Positions 1 to 8,565 of a DNA stretch of 16,889 nt are shown piece by piece; positions within the stretch are counted from its first letter, which is position 1; each line of letters starts with the position of its first letter. The notes below the pieces were generated by a model. It was given only the letters and a program-made list of their open reading frames with translations. It did not search any database and was not told where the DNA came from. This DNA comes from JBBPYA01 sp038200385 (GTDB lineage Bacteria > Actinomycetota > Actinomycetes > Mycobacteriales > Geodermatophilaceae): the NCBI GenBank assembly GCA_038200385.1, contig JBBPYA010000239.1, positions 1 through 16,889 on the forward strand, in the 5' to 3' direction. A program made the position numbers and the translations under genes.

Positions 1-1138
<1,138 letters not shown>

Positions 1139-1268
1139 GGCGATCGGATCGCGCTGCAGACGCGCCCGAGATGGCGTCGTACGCGCGGTTGTAGTAGCGG
1201 GATGGTGGCGCCGGCAGGCGTCGACGAGACCGCGGTAGCGAAGAGCAGTACCGACAAGGCGGGAACCG

Positions 1269-1306
1269 GTCGCCCAGCTGGGTGGTCAACCATCCGGCTG
1301 GGCGAT
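1269..1306 (+). promoter_or_regulatory. Strong hairpin between tuf and rpsJ, just before the rpsJ ribosome binding site
   Basis: The core is 1271-1304. The left arm CGCCCAGCTGGGTGG pairs with the right arm CCATCCGGCTGGGCG across a TCAA loop, giving a 15-bp stem with two G-U pairs. One further U-A pair and one G-U pair extend it to 1269-1306. No T-tract follows. The helix ends 5 bases before the GAGGAG at 1312-1317. It could be a Rho-independent-like terminator or attenuator for tuf read-through, or an operator for autogenous control of the S10 operon (in E. coli, L4 acts on the S10 leader). The pairing is read directly from the sequence; the function is inferred. I saw no convincing -10/-35 pair in the rest of the 1139-1328 spacer. 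Confidence 0.6.
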
Positions 1307-1328
1307 ATGGCGAGGAGATTGGGAACAG

Positions 1329-1634
1329 ATGGCGGGACAGAAGATCCGCATCAGGCTCAAGGCCTATGACCACGAGGCGATCGACGTCTCGGCGCGCAAG
1401 ATCGTGGACACGGTCATGCGCACCGGCGCGCGGGTCGTCGGTCCGGTGCCGCTGCCGACGGAGAAGAACGTGTACTGCGTCATCCGGTCGCCGCACAAGT
1501 ACAAGGACTCGCGCGAGCACTTCGAGATGCGCACGCACAAGCGGCTAATCGACATCCTCGATCCGACGCCGAAGACGGTCGACGCGCTGATGCGCATCGA
1601 TCTGCCCGCCAGCGTCGACGTGAACATCCAGTAG
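1329..1634 (+). CDS. rpsJ: 30S ribosomal protein S10
   Basis: S10 (101 aa) is a small-subunit head protein and first gene of the S10 operon. In other bacteria it is also the NusE transcription antitermination partner of NusB. The sequence is collinear with the family from MAGQKIRIRLKAYDH through TKRLIDIL-type helix residues (HKRLIDILDPTPKTVDALM) to the C-terminal VDVNIQ, at normal length. The ATG at 1329 is supported by GAGGAG at 1312-1317, 11 bases upstream, and by the typical N terminus. It follows tuf after a 190-base spacer holding a strong hairpin, and precedes rplC by 13 bases. Nothing in the protein is unusual. Confidence 0.98.
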   Translation: MAGQKIRIRLKAYDHEAIDVSARKIVDTVMRTGARVVGPVPLPTEKNVYCVIRSPHKYKDSREHFEMRTHKRLIDILDPTPKTVDALMRIDLPASVDVNIQ

Positions 1635-1647
1635 GGATCGCTGACCC

Positions 1648-2364
1648 ATGTCTGTCAACACTGCGCTGTCTGTAAACGCGCCGACCCGCACCGGGTCGAC
1701 CCGTTCCACCAAGGGACTGCTGGGCGAGAAGCTCGGCATGACCCAGGTCTTCGACGAGAACAACCGGATCGTCCCGGTGACTGTGGTCAAGGCCGGCCCG
1801 TGCGTGGTGACCCAGATCCGCACCCCCGAACTCGACGGCTACTCCGCGGTCCAGATCGGATTCGGTGCGATCGATCCGCGCAAGGTCAACAAGCCTGAGG
1901 GCGGGCACTTCGTCAAGGCGGGCGTGACCCCGCGCCGGTACCTGACGGAGATCCGGACCGGGGACGCCTCGTCGTACGAGATCGGGCAGGAACTCACCGT
2001 CGACACCTTCGCCGCCGGCGCCCAGGTCGATGTCGTCGGCACCAGCAAGGGCAAGGGGACCGCCGGCGTGATGAAGCGGCACGGTTTCCACGGACTCGGC
2101 GCCGGACACGGCGTGCAGCGAAAGCACCGCTCGCCCGGATCCATCGGCGGCTGCGCCTCCCCGGGACGGGTCTTCAAAGGAGTGAAGATGGCCGGTCGGA
2201 TGGGCCACGTCCGAACCACGACCCTCGGGTTAACGGTGCACCGGGTCGATGTCGACAAGGGCCTGCTGTTGATCAAGGGCGCCGTACCAGGCCCCACCGG
2301 CGGCCTGGTGCTAGTGCGCACCGCCGTCAAGGGCGGCCCGGCGCCGGCGGAGGTGTCGGCATGA
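1648..2364 (+). CDS. rplC: 50S ribosomal protein L3
   Basis: L3 (238 aa) is an early-assembly 23S rRNA binder whose central loop reaches toward the peptidyl transferase centre. The family core begins at TKGLLGEKLGMTQVFDENNR, about residue 21, and runs to VLVRTAVKGG. The conserved HRSPGSIGG...GRVFKGVKMAGRMG loop is present. The first 20 residues (Ser, Thr, Asn and Arg rich) are an extension relative to most L3 proteins. No ATG, GTG or TTG lies between 1648 and the core, so this start is the only usable one. The ribosome binding site is weak (AGGGA, 1633-1637). The Gln that PrmB methylates in E. coli L3 (GSIGQ) is replaced by Gly. Codon 195 (2230-2232) is the rare TTA. The stop overlaps rplD (ATGA). 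Confidence 0.97.
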   Translation: MSVNTALSVNAPTRTGSTRSTKGLLGEKLGMTQVFDENNRIVPVTVVKAGPCVVTQIRTPELDGYSAVQIGFGAIDPRKVNKPEGGHFVKAGVTPRRYLTEIRTGDASSYEIGQELTVDTFAAGAQVDVVGTSKGKGTAGVMKRHGFHGLGAGHGVQRKHRSPGSIGGCASPGRVFKGVKMAGRMGHVRTTTLGLTVHRVDVDKGLLLIKGAVPGPTGGLVLVRTAVKGGPAPAEVSA

Positions 2365-3230
2365 CGCAGGTGGACGTTCGGACGCCGGACGGGGAGTCCT
2401 CCGGCAGCATCGACCTGCCCGAAGACGTCTTCGACGTGCCGGCCAACCTGGCGCTGATGCATCAGGTGGTCGTCGCCCAGCTGGCCGCGGCCCGCGCGGG
2501 CACGCACTCTACGAAGACTCGTGGCGAGGTCAGCGGCGGCGGCGCCAAGCCGTACCGGCAGAAGGGCACCGGTCGCGCCCGGCAGGGCTCGACCCGCGCG
2601 CCGCAGTTCGCAGGCGGCGGTGTCGTGCACGGGCCGACCCCCCGCGACTACAGCCAGCGCACACCGAAGAAGATGAAGGCGGCGGCGCTGCGGGCGGCAC
2701 TGTCCGACCGGGCGCGGGACGGGCGGATCCACGTCGTCTCGGCGTTCACCGACAGCGACGTCCCCTCGACCCGGGACGCCCTCGGGATCCTGGACACGCT
2801 GCTGGCCGACACGGTGCGCTCCCGGCGGGTCCTGGTGGTGCTGCCGCCCGACGACGTGACGTCGTGGAAGAGCCTGCGCAACGTCAAGGCGGTACACCTG
2901 CTGGACTCCGGGCAACTCAACACCTACGACGTGCTGGTCAGCGACGACGTGATCTTCACCGAGCAGGCATTGCAGGAGTTCCTGTCCGTGCAGGCGACCC
3001 GTCGCTCGCGGCGGGGTACCGGGCCGGACCTGTCGACCTCGGCGGTCTCCGGCGGCATCCCGTCGATGGTTCCGGCCGAGGGTGACGGCGACGTCACGGT
3101 GACGCTGGGCAAGCCGTCGGCCGCAGACACCGCGGCCAAGCCACTGCCCGAGCCCGGACCGGTCGACGAGCAGGAAGTCGACCAGGCCGGGACGAGCCAG
3201 GCCGCCGTCGACGAGGAAGGTGAGCAGTGA
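2361..3230 (+). CDS. rplD: 50S ribosomal protein L4 with long C-terminal extension
   Basis: L4 binds 23S rRNA, lines the polypeptide exit tunnel and, in E. coli, represses its own S10 operon. The conserved tunnel-loop region is clear: THSTKTRGEVSGGGAKPYRQ, then KGTGRARQGSTRAPQFAGGG, then PKKMKAAALRAAL. The fold ends near residue 210 (ALQEFLS). About 79 further residues follow: a basic patch (TRRSRRG) and then an acidic, Pro/Ala/Asp/Glu-rich tail ending in VDEEGEQ. The total of 289 aa compares with about 205-220 in most bacteria. The ATG at 2361 overlaps the rplC stop by 4 bases and has GGAGG at 2349-2353. The tail's stop overlaps the rplW GTG start. The tail is genuinely in frame and its codon use matches the core; its role is unknown. 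Confidence 0.97.
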   Translation: MTQVDVRTPDGESSGSIDLPEDVFDVPANLALMHQVVVAQLAAARAGTHSTKTRGEVSGGGAKPYRQKGTGRARQGSTRAPQFAGGGVVHGPTPRDYSQRTPKKMKAAALRAALSDRARDGRIHVVSAFTDSDVPSTRDALGILDTLLADTVRSRRVLVVLPPDDVTSWKSLRNVKAVHLLDSGQLNTYDVLVSDDVIFTEQALQEFLSVQATRRSRRGTGPDLSTSAVSGGIPSMVPAEGDGDVTVTLGKPSAADTAAKPLPEPGPVDEQEVDQAGTSQAAVDEEGEQ

Positions 3231-3522
3231 TCCCCGACCCCCGCGACGTGCTTCTCGCACCGGTGATCAGCGAGAAGAGCTACGGGCTGCTGGACGAGAA
3301 CAAGTACACGTTCATCGTGCACCCCAGCGCGAACAAGACCCAGATCAAGATCGCCGTCGAGCAGGTCTTCAGCGTCAAGGTGCTCGACGTCAACACGATC
3401 AACCGGCCGGGCAAGCGCAAGCGCAGCCGGACCGGTTACGGGCGCCGCAAGGACACCAAGCGCGCAATCGTGCACGTCCGCGACGGTGACCGCATCGAAC
3501 TGTTCGGAGGGCCGGTCAGCTA

Positions 3523-3523
<1 letters not shown>
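3227..3523 (+). CDS. rplW: 50S ribosomal protein L23
   Basis: L23 (98 aa) sits at the tunnel exit, where it docks trigger factor and signal recognition particle. The sequence has the family signature: DVLLAPVISEKSYGLLDENKYTF, HPSANKTQIKIAVEQVFSVKV, then the basic loop GKRKRSRTGYGRRKDTKRAIV. The length is normal. The start is GTG at 3227, whose TG is shared with the rplD TGA (GTGA). GAGGAAGG at 3213-3220 is well spaced. The stop overlaps the rplB ATG by one base (TAATG). Its position between rplD and rplB is the universal S10-operon order. Confidence 0.97.
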
Positions 3524-4356
<833 letters not shown>

Positions 4357-4386
4357 CAGCCGGGGATTTGAGGAGTCTGAACCGCG

Positions 4387-4668
4387 ATGCCGCGTAGTTT
4401 GAAGAAGGGCCCGTTCGTCGACGACCACCTGCTCAAGAAGGTGGACGCCCAGAACGGGCGGGGCACCAAGAACGTGATCAAGACCTGGTCCCGGCGTTCC
4501 ACGATCATCCCGGACATGCTCGGGCACACGATCGCGGTGCACGACGGCCGCAAGCACGTGCCGGTGTTCGTGACCGAGTCGATGGTCGGCCACAAGCTGG
4601 GCGAGTTCGCGCCCACCCGGACCTTCCGCGGACACATCCGCGACGACCGCCGCGCCCGGCGCGGCTGA
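4387..4668 (+). CDS. rpsS: 30S ribosomal protein S19
   Basis: S19 (93 aa) forms a head complex with S13 and binds 16S rRNA. The sequence MPRSLKKGPFVDDHLLKKV, TWSRRSTIIPDMLGHTIAVHDG, HVPVFVTESMVGHKLGEFAPTRTF is the classical family pattern. The C terminus is short and basic (RDDRRARRG). GAGGAG at 4370-4375 lies 11 bases before the ATG. The 51-base gap to rplV shows no clear structure. Confidence 0.98.
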   Translation: MPRSLKKGPFVDDHLLKKVDAQNGRGTKNVIKTWSRRSTIIPDMLGHTIAVHDGRKHVPVFVTESMVGHKLGEFAPTRTFRGHIRDDRRARRG

Positions 4669-4719
4669 GCAACAGCGACGCGAGAACACGAGCAGCCGAG
4701 AGCAAGGGACGAGACCCGT

Positions 4720-5139
4720 ATGAGCACCGAGACCGACGCCGGCCCCCCGCCGGTCACCGCGCGGGCGCGGGCGACCTATGTCCGGGTAACGCCGATGAAG
4801 GCCCGCCGGGTGGTCGACCTGATCCGGGACCTGCCCGCCGACGAGGCGCTGTCGGTGCTGCGCTTCGCACCCCAGGCCGCGACCGAGCCGATCGCGAAGG
4901 TGCTTGCCAGCGCGATGGCCAACGCCGAGCACAACCTGCGGGTCGACCCCGACACGCTGTTCGTCTCACGGGCCTGGGTCGACGAGGGACCCACGCTGAA
5001 GCGGTTCCGGCCCCGCGCCCAGGGCCGCGCATCACGGATCAACAAGCGCACCAGCCATATCACGATCGAGGTCACGAGCATCGAGGTTCCGGACCCGGAA
5101 CCGAAGAAGCGGGCCGGCATCCGAAGGAGGGCCCGCTAG
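4720..5139 (+). CDS. rplV: 50S ribosomal protein L22
   Basis: L22 (139 aa) contacts all 23S rRNA domains, and its beta-hairpin lines the exit tunnel at the macrolide site. Family features are ARATYVRVTPMKARRVVDLIR, the helix NAEHNLRVDPDTLFVSRAWVDEGPTLKRFRPRAQGRA (the tunnel hairpin) and the strand TSHITIEV. The first dozen residues (MSTETDAGPPPV) are a modest extension. The ATG at 4720 follows AAGGGACGAG. A later in-frame ATG at 4795 lies inside the conserved core and is excluded. The stop overlaps the rpsC GTG by one base (TAGTG). Confidence 0.97.
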   Translation: MSTETDAGPPPVTARARATYVRVTPMKARRVVDLIRDLPADEALSVLRFAPQAATEPIAKVLASAMANAEHNLRVDPDTLFVSRAWVDEGPTLKRFRPRAQGRASRINKRTSHITIEVTSIEVPDPEPKKRAGIRRRAR

Positions 5140-6284
5140 TGGGTCAGAAAGTCAACCCGCACGGGTTCCGACTCGGCATCACCACCGAGTGGAAGTCCCG
5201 CTGGTTCGCCGACAAGCTGTACGCCGACTACGTCGGGGAGGACGTCGCGATCCGGCGCCTCATGTCCAAGGGCATGGAGCGGGCCGGGATCTCGCGCGTG
5301 GACATCGAGCGGACCCGGGACCGGGTGCGCGTCGACATCCACACAGCCCGCCCGGGCATCGTGATCGGCCGCCGCGGCGCGGAGGCCGACCGGATCCGTG
5401 GCGAGCTGGAGAAGCTGACCGGTAAGCAGGTCCAGCTCAACATCCTCGAGGTCAAGAACCCCGAATCCGACGCTCAGCTCGTCGCGCAGGGGGTCGCCGA
5501 GCAGCTTTCCAGCCGGGTCAGCTTCCGCCGCGCCATGCGCAAGGCGATGCAATCGGCGCTGAAGAGTCCCGGCGTCAAGGGCATCCGGGTGCAGTGCTCG
5601 GGACGGCTCGGCGGCGCGGAGATGAGTCGCTCGGAGTTCTACCGCGAGGGGCGGGTGCCGCTGCACACGCTGCGCGCCAACATCGATTACGGCCTGTACG
5701 AGGCTCGCACCACCTTCGGCCGGATCGGTGTCAAGGTCTGGATCTACAAGGGCGACATCGTGCAGAGCCGCGCCGACCGCGAGTCCGCCGAGGCCGCGCT
5801 GCGCCAGGCCCGCCGCGATCGTCCGGCCCGGCCCCGCCGGTCCGGGTCCAGCGGGACGACGGGTACCAGCACCGAGGCAGGCCGTGCCGCGGCGGAGGCC
5901 AGCGAGCAGGAGCGCCCCGGCACCCCGGCGTACGAGGCCCCGGCTGCCCCGGAGGTCGAGGCCGCGCCCGCGACCGATGGCGCCCCGATGGACGAGGCCG
6001 CCCCGACGAGCGAGGCGTCCCCGCCCGAGGCCGCTCCGACTGCGGAGGCTGCTTCAACCGCGGAGGCCGCTCCGAGTGCGGAGGCTGCTCCCACCGCGGA
6101 GACCGCTCCGAGTGCGGAGGCCGCTCCGAGTGCGGAGGCCGCTCCGAGTGCGGAGGCTGCTCCGAGTGCGGAGGCCGCTCCGAGTGCGGAGGCTGCTTCG
6201 ACGGAGGCGGCTCCGACAGAAGCGGCCGGCGCGGAAGAGCAGTCCGCCCCGGCCACGACCGGCGCCGAGACGACGGAGGGCTGA
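5139..6284 (+). CDS. rpsC: 30S ribosomal protein S3 with long repetitive acidic tail
   Basis: S3 lines the mRNA entry site of the 30S head. The core is standard: MGQKVNPHGFRLGITTEW, a KH domain with GRRG at residues 77-80, and the C-terminal domain through RANIDYGLYEARTTFGRIGVKVWIYKGDIV near residue 208. The start is GTG at 5139, with a strong GAAGGAGG at 5123-5130. About 170 residues follow the core, giving 381 aa against about 210-280 in many bacteria. The tail begins with a basic stretch (RRDRPARPRRSG) and becomes Ala/Glu/Pro/Ser-rich. Residues 297-350 are nine consecutive EAAPSA-type hexapeptides. Actinobacterial S3 proteins often have Ala/Glu-rich tails, but this one is long and near-perfectly repetitive. 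It is probably disordered; its function is unknown. Confidence 0.97.
   Translation: MGQKVNPHGFRLGITTEWKSRWFADKLYADYVGEDVAIRRLMSKGMERAGISRVDIERTRDRVRVDIHTARPGIVIGRRGAEADRIRGELEKLTGKQVQLNILEVKNPESDAQLVAQGVAEQLSSRVSFRRAMRKAMQSALKSPGVKGIRVQCSGRLGGAEMSRSEFYREGRVPLHTLRANIDYGLYEARTTFGRIGVKVWIYKGDIVQSRADRESAEAALRQARRDRPARPRRSGSSGTTGTSTEAGRAAAEASEQERPGTPAYEAPAAPEVEAAPATDGAPMDEAAPTSEASPPEAAPTAEAASTAEAAPSAEAAPTAETAPSAEAAPSAEAAPSAEAAPSAEAAPSAEAASTEAAPTEAAGAEEQSAPATTGAETTEG
6027..6188 (+). repeat. Nine tandem 18-bp units inside rpsC
   Basis: Units start every 18 bases from 6027 to 6171. Four match GAGGCCGCTCCGAGTGCG exactly (6063, 6117, 6135, 6171); the others differ at 1-5 positions. Each unit encodes Glu-Ala-Ala-Pro-(Ser/Thr)-Ala or a close variant. 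Two shorter 15-bp variants follow at 6189-6218. The near-identity at wobble positions of neighbouring units suggests recent slippage duplication rather than selection on protein sequence alone. Confidence 0.93.
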
Positions 6285-6287
6285 GCC

Positions 6288-6707
6288 ATGATGATCCCCC
6301 GCCGGATCAAGCACCGTAAGCAGCACCACCCCGACCGCCGCGGCAACGCCAAGGGCGGCACGGCGGTCAACTTCGGCGAGTACGGCATCCAGGCCCTGGA
6401 GCCGGCATACGTGACGAACCGGCAGATCGAGTCCGCGCGTATCGCCATGACCCGCTACATCAAGCGTGGCGGCAAGGTGTGGATCAACATCTATCCGGAC
6501 CGGCCGCTGACCAAGAAGCCGGCCGAGACCCGGATGGGCTCCGGCAAGGGCTCGCCGGAGTGGTGGATCGCCAACGTCAAGCCGGGCCGGGTGATGTTCG
6601 AGCTCGCCGGTGTCCCGGAACCGGTGGCCCGCGAGGCGATGCGCCTGGCGATCCACAAGCTCCCGATGAAGTGCCGTTTCGTGACCCGCCAAGGTGGTGA
6701 GAGCTGA
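6288..6707 (+). CDS. rplP: 50S ribosomal protein L16
   Basis: L16 (139 aa) helps form the A-site tRNA and elongation-factor region of the large subunit. Diagnostic segments are PRRIKHRKQHHPDRRGNAKGG, FGEYGIQALEPAYVTNRQIE, and GSGKGSPEWWIANVKPGRVMFEL. The start is a double ATG. The first, at 6288, aligns with the usual MLIPRR N terminus and has GGAGGG at 6275-6280. The TGA overlaps the rpmC ATG (TGATG). Confidence 0.97.
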   Translation: MMIPRRIKHRKQHHPDRRGNAKGGTAVNFGEYGIQALEPAYVTNRQIESARIAMTRYIKRGGKVWINIYPDRPLTKKPAETRMGSGKGSPEWWIANVKPGRVMFELAGVPEPVAREAMRLAIHKLPMKCRFVTRQGGES

Positions 6708-6931
6708 TGGCCGCCGGTACCGCCCCGTCGGACCTGCGTGAGCTGCGCGAGGACGAACTCGAGCTGCGGCTGCGCGAGGCCAAGGAAGAACTGTTCAACC
6801 TCCGGTTCCAGGTGGCCACCGGCCAGCTGGACAACAACCGACGGCTGCAGACCGTCCGGCGCGACATCGCCCGGATCTACACGATCATGCGCGAGCGCGA
6901 GCTCGGCCTGTCGATCGCACCGGGTGAGTGA
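6707..6931 (+). CDS. rpmC: 50S ribosomal protein L29
   Basis: L29 (74 aa) lies beside L23 at the tunnel exit. The two-helix coiled-coil pattern is plain: LRELREDELELRLREAKEEL, FNLRFQVATGQLDNNRRLQTVRRDIARIYTIMRERE. The length is normal. The ATG at 6707 overlaps the rplP TGA by one base, so translation is probably coupled; the GGTGGTGAGAG upstream is only a fair Shine-Dalgarno match. The gene ends in a GTGA junction with a possible upstream start for rpsQ. Confidence 0.96.
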   Translation: MAAGTAPSDLRELREDELELRLREAKEELFNLRFQVATGQLDNNRRLQTVRRDIARIYTIMRERELGLSIAPGE

Positions 6932-6936
6932 TTCAG

Positions 6937-7215
6937 ATGAGTGAGGCAACAGTGAGCCAGGTCGGTCGGAACTTCCGCAAGACACGGGAGGGCTACGTCG
7001 TCAGCGACAAGATGGACAAAACCGTCGTCGTCGAGGTCGAGGACCGGGTACAGCACGCCCTCTACCGCAAGACGATCCGGCGCACGTCCAAGCTCAAGGC
7101 CCACGACGAGCAGAACGCCGCGGGCGTGGGGGACCGGGTGCTGCTGATGGAGACCCGACCGATGTCGGCGACCAAGCGCTGGCGGGTCGTGCAGATCCTG
7201 GAGCGGGCACAGTGA
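6937..7215 (+). CDS. rpsQ: 30S ribosomal protein S17
   Basis: S17 (92 aa from this start) is an OB-fold primary 16S rRNA binder. Key segments are NFRKTREGYVVSDKMDKTVVV, RVQHALYRKTIRRTSKLKAHDE, and VGDRVLLMETRPMSATKRWRVVQILE. I chose the ATG at 6937 because GGGTGAG (6922-6928) lies 8 bases upstream. An in-frame GTG at 6928 overlaps the rpmC stop and would add 3 residues, and a GTG at 6952 would remove 5. It is the last gene of the S10 operon. A 72-base spacer without obvious promoter or terminator separates it from rplN. Confidence 0.95.
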   Translation: MSEATVSQVGRNFRKTREGYVVSDKMDKTVVVEVEDRVQHALYRKTIRRTSKLKAHDEQNAAGVGDRVLLMETRPMSATKRWRVVQILERAQ

Positions 7216-7287
7216 GCGCCGGCTGCCCGACAGCGGGTTGATTCCGGGTAGTCCGAACGCCAGGTCTAGCAATCAGGAGATAGAGCA

Positions 7288-7656
7288 GTGATTCAGCAGG
7301 AGTCGCGACTTCGGGTCGCCGACAACACCGGTGCCAAGGAGATCTTGTGCATCCGGGTGCTCGGCGGCTCGGGGCGGCGCTACGCCGGGATCGGGGACGT
7401 CATCATCGGGACCGTCAAGGACGCGCTGCCCGGTGCCGGGGTCAAGCGCGGTGACGTCGTCCGTGCCGTCGTCGTTCGCACGACCAAGGAGCGGCGCCGG
7501 CCGGACGGGTCCTACATCCGCTTCGACGAGAACGCCGCGGTTCTGATTCGCGAGGGCGGCGACCCGCGCGGCACCCGGATCTTCGGCCCGGTGGGCCGAG
7601 AACTCCGGGACAAGCGCTTCATGCGGATCATCTCCCTCGCCCCGGAGGTGCTGTGA
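7288..7656 (+). CDS. rplN: 50S ribosomal protein L14
   Basis: L14 (122 aa) forms intersubunit bridges with 16S rRNA and is the target site of the silencing factor RsfS in other bacteria. The sequence MIQQESRLRVADNTGAKEIL, then AGIGDVIIGTVKDALPGAGVKRGDVV, then GTRIFGPVGRELRDKRFMRIISLAPEVL is a full-length family match. The start is GTG at 7288, giving the canonical MIQQES N terminus, with AGGAGA at 7275-7280. This gene opens the spc operon. The TGA overlaps the start of rplX in a GTGATG junction. Confidence 0.98.
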   Translation: MIQQESRLRVADNTGAKEILCIRVLGGSGRRYAGIGDVIIGTVKDALPGAGVKRGDVVRAVVVRTTKERRRPDGSYIRFDENAAVLIREGGDPRGTRIFGPVGRELRDKRFMRIISLAPEVL

Positions 7657-7997
7657 TGAGCGACAAGGCGAAGGCCGCCTCGATGAAGGTGAAGAAGGGC
7701 GACACCGTCCTGGTCGTCAACGGCAAGGACCGCGGCGCCAAGGGCAAGGTCATCGCGGCCTACCCCGACAAGCATCGGGTGATCGTCGAAGGCGTCAACC
7801 GGATCAAGAAGCACACCCGGATCACCGCCGGCAGCCGAGGCAGTCGGGAGGGCGGGATCGTCACGCAGGAAGCAAGCATCCACGTCAGCAACGTGATGGT
7901 GATCGACAGCGACGGCAAGCCGGCCCGGGTCGGCTACCGCAAAGACGACGACGGCCGCAGCGTCCGGGTGTCGCGGCGCAACGGTAAGGATCTGTGA
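7656..7997 (+). CDS. rplX: 50S ribosomal protein L24
   Basis: L24 (113 aa from this start) initiates large-subunit assembly. The KOW motif is clear in KVKKGDTVLVVNGKDRGAKG, followed by the family's VEGVNRIKKHTR. Three in-frame starts are possible: GTG 7653 (overlapping the rplN stop), ATG 7656 and ATG 7683, the last giving the bare MKVKKGD N terminus seen in many L24 proteins. ATG 7656 has GGAGG (7644-7648) at 7 bases and is preferred. The 9 extra residues MSDKAKAAS are then an N-terminal extension. The C-terminal half matches actinobacterial L24 through ARVGYRKDDDGRSVRVSRRNGKDL. Confidence 0.94.
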   Translation: MSDKAKAASMKVKKGDTVLVVNGKDRGAKGKVIAAYPDKHRVIVEGVNRIKKHTRITAGSRGSREGGIVTQEASIHVSNVMVIDSDGKPARVGYRKDDDGRSVRVSRRNGKDL

Positions 7998-7999
7998 CC

Positions 8000-8563
8000 A
8001 TGACCACAGTGCAACGGTCGCTACCGCGGCTCAAGCAGCGCTTCCAGGAGGAGATCCTCCCCGACCTGCGCGGGCAGTTCGACTTCAGCAACGTGATGCA
8101 GGTACCCCGCATCACGAAGATCGTGGTGAACATGGGCGTCGGTGAGGCAGCGCGGGACGCCAAGCTGATGGACGGCGCCGTCCGGGACCTGTCGGTGATC
8201 ACCGGGCAGAAGCCCCAGGTACAGCGGGCCCGCAAGTCCGTCGCGCAGTTCAAGCTGCGCGAGGGGATGCCGATCGGCGCCAAGTGCACGCTGCGTGGCG
8301 ACCGCATGTGGGAGTTCCTCGACCGGCTGCTCACCCTCGCCCTCCCGCGGATCCGGGACTTCCGCGGTTTGTCGCCGCGCCAGTTCGACGGCAACGGCAA
8401 CTACACGTTCGGGCTGACCGAGCAGTCGATGTTCCACGAGATCGACGTGGACCGCATCGATCGGGCCCGCGGTATGGACATCACGGTGGTCACCACCGCG
8501 ACCAACGACGACGAGGGCCGGGCGTTGCTGCGCGCGCTCGGCTTCCCGTTCAAGGAGAACTGA
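8000..8563 (+). CDS. rplE: 50S ribosomal protein L5
   Basis: L5 (187 aa) binds 5S rRNA and contacts the P-site tRNA and S13. The signature pieces are VMQVPRITKIVVNMGVGEA, ITGQKPQVQRARKSVAQFKLREGMPIG, LPRIRDFRGL, and NYTFGLTEQSMFHEID. ATG 8000 is chosen because GGTAAGGA (7983-7990) lies 9 bases upstream. An in-frame GTG at 7994, overlapping the rplX stop, sits only 3 bases from that site. It is followed closely by rpsZ. The protein shows no anomalies. Confidence 0.96.
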   Translation: MTTVQRSLPRLKQRFQEEILPDLRGQFDFSNVMQVPRITKIVVNMGVGEAARDAKLMDGAVRDLSVITGQKPQVQRARKSVAQFKLREGMPIGAKCTLRGDRMWEFLDRLLTLALPRIRDFRGLSPRQFDGNGNYTFGLTEQSMFHEIDVDRIDRARGMDITVVTTATNDDEGRALLRALGFPFKEN

Positions 8564-8565
8564 GC

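Noticed and set aside
1139..1268. Possible promoter between tuf and rpsJ
   Set aside because: I looked for TTGNNN with TANNNT at 16-19 spacing and found no convincing pair; TAGTAG-like stretches lack the final T.
1839..3260. Long minus-strand open frame of 473 codons across rplC and rplD
   Set aside because: It is antisense to two clear ribosomal genes and has the Arg/Gly/Val/Asp-rich composition expected from the complement of GC-rich codons; no recognisable domain.
6027..6188. Regularly repeated 18-bp units as a CRISPR-like array
   Set aside because: The units are contiguous without spacers, keep the reading frame and encode the S3 tail.
7212..7241. Nine-codon frame starting on the rpsQ stop (GTGA), ending in the rpsQ-rplN spacer
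   Set aside because: Too short and not linked to the start of rplN; unlike the rplR-rpsE case it does not bridge the gap, so chance is the better explanation.
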